Source: Desulfuromonadaceae bacterium (GTDB lineage Bacteria > Desulfobacterota > Desulfuromonadia > Geobacterales > Pseudopelobacteraceae). From it: DNA of 64,000 nt. The stretch covers positions 186,001 through 250,000 of the forward strand of contig JAQUIT010000001.1 in NCBI GenBank assembly GCA_028681335.1, given 5' to 3'. The notes below the pieces were generated by a model that ran no database searches, was not told the DNA's origin, and was given only the letters and a program-made list of their open reading frames with translations. The position numbers and the translations under genes are program-made. Positions 60,506-64,000 of the stretch are shown piece after piece; positions within the stretch are counted from its first letter, which is position 1, and each line of letters opens with the position of its first letter.

Positions 60506-61204
60506 TCAGGCGGAGACCCGGTCGCGGTCGAACTCTTTGCAACTCCTCGTAATGCCGGCAATGACAGCTTCAACCGTTTCGTCCAGGCTGATGAAGCTGA
60601 GGCCGATACCGGGGGGGGTACGCATGATTCCCCACGGCATTGTCCTGCGAACTTCTGCCTGGATCGTCCAATCAAATTCCGGAATTACGACGGTCAGCCG
60701 GTCTCCTCTGCTGAACTTCTCAGCATTAAAATCAACGATGAACATGCCTCCCCATGAAATATTCAGGGTAAATCCACGTAATTGACTGTCGTTATAATTA
60801 ACAAGTGTAGAAAGACATACTGGATGGCGTCGGAATACGCGCAATTTTCTTGGTTCAAATGTTGAACAGGTTTTGGATAGAAAATCGTCAAGGTTTCTGT
60901 CCTGCTTGGCGCTTCCCGGCATCGTCATCGGTACGAGCATGCCGCCCATCGTCCTCACCCGCAATGTCGGGAAAAAATTGGCCAGCGTGCAGGCGACTAT
61001 TTTTTCCTCTCCCTTTGACTTGATAATTGAAGGGAGGTCTACCAGTATTCCACTGTACAAACCTTCGAGAGCGAGATTTTCTGCTTCGCAGAAACTGGCA
61101 CAGGGAACTGCCAGAGCTCCGGCTCTGTTCAGGACGGCTGTCAGAGCCGCCCTTGTCTCATCAATATATGAGACAACAAGTATTGGTTGTGGTGGTAACG
61201 GCAT
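60506..61204 (-). CDS. PilZ-domain protein with receiver-like N-terminus
   Basis: The protein has 232 residues. The N-terminal 120 have receiver-like spacing (ILVVSYIDETRAALTAVLNRAGA...GILVDLPS) but lack the usual acidic pair. The C-terminal half is a PilZ domain with the c-di-GMP motifs RKLRVFRRHPV and NISWGGMFI. It should bind c-di-GMP and perhaps act on motility. It is 3 bases from the cheX stop. Confidence 0.78.
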   Translation of the reverse strand: MPLPPQPILVVSYIDETRAALTAVLNRAGALAVPCASFCEAENLALEGLYSGILVDLPSIIKSKGEEKIVACTLANFFPTLRVRTMGGMLVPMTMPGSAKQDRNLDDFLSKTCSTFEPRKLRVFRRHPVCLSTLVNYNDSQLRGFTLNISWGGMFIVDFNAEKFSRGDRLTVVIPEFDWTIQAEVRRTMPWGIMRTPPGIGLSFISLDETVEAVIAGITRSCKEFDRDRVSA

Positions 61205-61207
61205 CCG

Positions 61208-61711
61208 CTACTCTTCAATAGAGAGCGCTACCATGAACCATTCCGTGTCAGTGGCAAATTTGAGTGTGATATTTTCTAGGTTATTTCCTGAAGAAACAAC
61301 ATAGTCAGCGCCATTAACGACCGAAGGTGTAGAAAGCTGAATGTCCGACCCGCCTGTGGAGAGGTGCTGTTTGAAAGAGCCGGCAAGCATATTGGCAATC
61401 TCACCCATGGCATCATTGACGTCATCGTCAATTTCGGTAACCTCCATGCCGAGCATCAAAGAGGTGAAAGATATGGCCAGTGGCCATGGCAAGTGCACGC
61501 TCACCAACCCGTTGTACGTCCCGGCCAGACCAACCATGGCAGTCAGGCACTCCTTGAAGTGTGTCGTGACATCAACCTGAATCGGCAGGTGCATCAGATC
61601 CTCTACCCCGACCATATTGATGAACACATCCTGGACATCCTTGATAAAGCTTTTTATCAGCTCGTCTTCGGTCATGTTGATTGCAGCTAGTGTTTCAGGC
61701 TTTATCGGCAT
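61208..61711 (-). CDS. cheX: CheX-family chemotaxis phosphatase
   Basis: The protein has 167 residues from ATG 61711 (ribosome site GGGGGAAGAG); the track start is 5 codons earlier. The active-site helix AMGEIANMLAGSFKQ has the Glu and Asn of CheX. It is a paralogue of the one at 10299. It lies between CheW and the PilZ gene, which suggests CheY-P control in a different chemosensory array. Confidence 0.85.
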   Translation of the reverse strand: MPIKPETLAAINMTEDELIKSFIKDVQDVFINMVGVEDLMHLPIQVDVTTHFKECLTAMVGLAGTYNGLVSVHLPWPLAISFTSLMLGMEVTEIDDDVNDAMGEIANMLAGSFKQHLSTGGSDIQLSTPSVVNGADYVVSSGNNLENITLKFATDTEWFMVALSIEE

Positions 61712-61731
61712 GTTCTCTTCCCCCATTTAAA

Positions 61732-62229
61732 TTAACTGGCAAAGCTGTCCCGTTCATCATCAGAAAACATCAGGTCTACGTCCATGATTATCAATAATCT
61801 TTCGGCATGGCTAAATACGCCGGTGATAAACTCCTGACCGACTCCCCCCGATGTCATCATTGAGGGGGGAGGATTTATCTCGCTGTTATGAATGCGGATA
61901 ACTTCGGAAACGGCATCCACTATAAAACCAGTTAGCGTGCCGGCAACATCCATAACAATGATGCGGGTGCGGTTACTGTTCTCCGTGTCCATGAGGCCAA
62001 AGCGCCTGCGCATGGATATAATCGGGATTACCTTGCCGCGAAGGTTGATGACACCTTCAACATAATGCGGAGTATTAGGCATTTTTGTTATGGCCGGCAT
62101 GCGGATAATTTCGCGGACCTTAATGACTTCAACTCCATATTCTTCATCAGCGAGCATGAAGCTGACCAGCTGTATCAGCTCGTCATGCCGGGTGCTGTCG
62201 TTTGCTTTTACCAGGGCGGTTGTTGACAT
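61732..62229 (-). CDS. cheW: Chemotaxis coupling protein CheW
   Basis: The 165-residue CheW domain contains LVSFMLADEEYGVEVIKVREIIRMPAITKMPNTPHYVEGVINLRGKVIPIISMRRRFGL. It links methyl-accepting receptors to CheA. It is first in a cheW-cheX-PilZ run; spacing to cheX is 20 bases. Confidence 0.93.
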   Translation of the reverse strand: MSTTALVKANDSTRHDELIQLVSFMLADEEYGVEVIKVREIIRMPAITKMPNTPHYVEGVINLRGKVIPIISMRRRFGLMDTENSNRTRIIVMDVAGTLTGFIVDAVSEVIRIHNSEINPPPSMMTSGGVGQEFITGVFSHAERLLIIMDVDLMFSDDERDSFAS

Positions 62230-62361
62230 GAAAACTCCTTTTTACGGAAAACAATCAAATGGGAGCTGAGATAAAGTGACTTCTGCGATTTTACAGAACT
62301 TTTTCCGGCGGTCAAGGGCATTCTGCATGCATGCTCTCCAATCCGCAAGCAGGGTGCTTTA

Positions 62362-63810
62362 TTACGGGTACTTTGCCTCCAGAACGGTTATCTGGATTCG
62401 GCCGATAATAGCTATAATGGGCTCCATATCATGCGGGAGATGCCCTCCAAGCAGTTTGATGTGAGTCGGGTCAGCCGGAAGCTGGTTATAGGTAGGGTCA
62501 ACCGAAACCCACCGTCCATCGATAAAGCTCTCGGCCCAGCTGTGATAGAGAAAGCCCATTCCTTCGAGATACACCAGGCCGGAAACAAAGCGAGTTGGAA
62601 TGCCGGCTGCACGTGCCAATGCGGTATAGAGGCGGGCGTGTGTCTGGCAGTTGCCGTTCTTCGACTTGAGGCTTGCAACGGCACCGCCGCCGTCATCAAT
62701 AGTGTCATTGAGCCATTGAGCAGTCCATGAGGCAAGAGCTCTGGCCAGCTCTTCCCGGTTTTTGGTCCCGGCCGCGATGGCTTTGGCCTGAGTGATGATT
62801 TCCGGTGCATCGGACTCTATCTTGTCGGCTGGTTTGAGAGAGGCCTCATCATATATTTGCGGTGGTGAGTCAGGAATGTTTGTGGCCAGGGAGCCGGTCT
62901 TTATAGTGATCTGTCCTGTGCCGGATCTCTCCATTTGCTGCCCACCGCCTTGAAGCAGCACGAGGGAGTCATTCCAGTTGCTGATTTGTATCGACAGGCC
63001 GGTCAAGGTCTTCGGGGTTCTGATTGGCGGTGTTACGCGCACCAGACTAAAGTCATAGATCAGATCTTTTTTGGCAAGCGCCCAGCCACTGATAAAAGCA
63101 CCAATGGTATCCGGGCGTTCCATTTTTGTTATTACCAGGCCTTCACGGACTGATTCCTCAAGCGTATTACCCTGCTTGTCTACCCAGATGTCATTGTTGA
63201 CAAAGGTATACAGGTCGTTGCGGAGTTTGAGTGCGGTGAGACCCTCCGTCGTTTTTTCCTCGCCCAGAACAGAGATATGTACCTCTTTAATTTTTAACTC
63301 TTCCGGGTCAAAAACCTGAATTTTATATGTCCTTCCCGTTGTGACGGCATGCATCAGCGGATAGAGATTAAGGGCCGGCCCGGGATAGACGTTGCCTTTA
63401 AAGCGGAGGATTTTGTCGGTAATTTTACCGCGTACTTCGCTTTTGATTTGGATGCTGTCGCCATTGACTTTGCCGGTGATGTGCGACGACAAGCCGTTTA
63501 CGGTCTGCTCTACATCAAAGGAGCGAAGAACAAGTTTCTTTGAAACCATGTATGTCTCACGCGTGGAAGCTTCTTTGGAAAAGTTCATAACTTTCATTCG
63601 TACGCTGCCGTTACCATCCATCCGGTAGCCACCATCCGACTTTTCTATCTGTTGCCGGTAGAATCCGACCTGTTCGCTATTTACATAAATTCCGAACCAG
63701 CGTTCGGACAGTGGTGGAACATCGATTTTGTCAAAAGTATCCGCCATAACGGTCAGGCTGCTGCAGAGCATAATCATGCCTGCAACAAGAAATCTGGAAT
63801 ATACATTCAT
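62362..63810 (-). CDS. Secreted transglutaminase-like protein
   Basis: The protein has 482 residues from ATG 63810 behind AAAGGG (the track uses GTG 63837). A signal peptide (cut after VMA) and a beta-rich region (about 25-300) precede the transglutaminase-like core. Its Cys-His-Asp triad reads KSKNGNCQTHARL, LYHSWAESF and SVDPTYNQL. It may act as a periplasmic peptidase or cross-linker. It is upstream of cheW on the same strand, with a 132-base gap. Confidence 0.83.
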   Translation of the reverse strand: MNVYSRFLVAGMIMLCSSLTVMADTFDKIDVPPLSERWFGIYVNSEQVGFYRQQIEKSDGGYRMDGNGSVRMKVMNFSKEASTRETYMVSKKLVLRSFDVEQTVNGLSSHITGKVNGDSIQIKSEVRGKITDKILRFKGNVYPGPALNLYPLMHAVTTGRTYKIQVFDPEELKIKEVHISVLGEEKTTEGLTALKLRNDLYTFVNNDIWVDKQGNTLEESVREGLVITKMERPDTIGAFISGWALAKKDLIYDFSLVRVTPPIRTPKTLTGLSIQISNWNDSLVLLQGGGQQMERSGTGQITIKTGSLATNIPDSPPQIYDEASLKPADKIESDAPEIITQAKAIAAGTKNREELARALASWTAQWLNDTIDDGGGAVASLKSKNGNCQTHARLYTALARAAGIPTRFVSGLVYLEGMGFLYHSWAESFIDGRWVSVDPTYNQLPADPTHIKLLGGHLPHDMEPIIAIIGRIQITVLEAKYP

Positions 63811-63856
63811 TGATGTGAGCCCTTTTAATGTGAACACGCACGTGTCGGTGGTCTTG

Positions 63857-63885
63857 AACCGCCTAATAGAGAGGTGAAGGCGGTT
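63857..63885. repeat. Inverted repeat upstream of the transglutaminase gene
   Basis: AACCGCC (63857-63863) and GGCGGTT (63879-63885) are perfect 7-base arms with a 15-base loop. No T-run on either strand. It may be an attenuator or a transcript end of the gene beyond. Confidence 0.3.
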
Positions 63886-63935
63886 GAAGTCTGATCGCTT
63901 GTGGTGCTGGTGGGGTTGAGACGGTACGGTTTTGT

Positions 63936-64000
63936 TTAGTTTTGTTCAGTGGTTTTGCCATTGCTAACCTCGGCAGCAGCAGTGGGGCGGGGTACTGTTT
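63936..64000 (-). CDS. Possible C-terminal end of a gene running in from the right (partial)
   Basis: On the minus strand one frame is open from the window edge to TAA (63938-63936) and reads ...TVPRPTAAAEVSNGKTTEQN. Composition and place suit a protein tail, but 21 codons are too few to name it. Other frames are also partly open, so this is tentative. Confidence 0.3.
   Translation of the reverse strand, partial: TVPRPTAAAEVSNGKTTEQN

Noticed and set aside
1-64000. CRISPR arrays, transposases, tRNA or rRNA genes
   Set aside because: Looked for spaced direct repeats, transposase motifs and cloverleaf ends by eye; none seen.

Overview
The window is about 64 kb of bacterial chromosome. Gene content points to a Gram-negative, flagellated, anaerobic Desulfuromonadota/Geobacterales-type bacterium (Geobacter, Trichlorobacter or Pelobacter relatives). 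The pointers are a type II secretion cluster beside a long flg-fli-flh operon, CheX-type chemotaxis phosphatases, a bacteriohemerythrin, an Mla lipid-transport operon, MacAB- and RND-type efflux, and many receiver-domain genes. This assignment is inference from gene content; no rRNA is present. I saw no tRNA, rRNA, CRISPR array, prophage or insertion sequence.

Layout. (1) 1-5.9 kb: the end of dapF, then gspC-gspD-gspE-gspF of a type II secretion system. (2) 5.9-9.8 kb: a FliK-like protein with three repeated modules, a small FlhB-C-terminus-like protein (FlhX), and a phosphohexomutase. (3) 9.8-14.1 kb: cheY, cheX, a CheC-like protein fused to a receiver lacking its phospho-acceptor Asp, and a TPR protein. 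(4) 14.4-31.1 kb: one flagellar operon behind a good sigma-54 promoter: flgB-flgC-fliE-fliF-fliG-fliH-fliI-fliJ-(MotE-like)-fliK-flgD-(flagellar operon protein)-flgE-fliL-fliM-fliN-fliO-fliP-fliQ-fliR-flhB, closed by a strong terminator. (5) 31.3-38.7 kb: an RND efflux adaptor and pump, a PabB-PabC fusion for p-aminobenzoate, and a TolC-like channel. (6) 38.8-45.8 kb: PfkB kinase, TPR lipoprotein, RodZ-like protein, a response regulator, UspA, a receiver-histidine kinase, another receiver and an FAD oxidoreductase. (7) 45.8-55.3 kb, minus strand: bacteriohemerythrin, two M16 peptidases, mlaD, mlaF, an EVE-domain protein, mlaE, lon and an unrecognised 193-residue protein. (8) 55.4-60.5 kb, plus strand: a structured leader with a short peptide ORF and a terminator, then macA, a MacB-type ATPase and permease as separate genes, a HIT protein and a third M16 peptidase. 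(9) 60.5-64 kb, minus strand: a PilZ protein, a second CheX, CheW, a transglutaminase-like protein, and possibly the tail of one more gene.

Most novel signals. First, the macAB leader combines a consensus promoter, a 20-codon ORF with overlapping Arg/Lys-X-Arg/Lys motifs (known macrolide-arrest motifs), and an intrinsic terminator just before a macrolide-type efflux pump. It looks like a ribosome-mediated attenuator. Second, fliR and flhB lie in one reading frame separated by a single UGA, and the conserved FlhB N-terminus is encoded right after that UGA with no standard start codon. Third, the FliK-like/FlhX pair, in which FlhX corresponds to the self-cleaved C-terminal piece of FlhB. Also notable are the CheC-pseudoreceiver fusion, a hook protein with an Ala/Thr-rich centre, and an MlaD with five tandem repeats.
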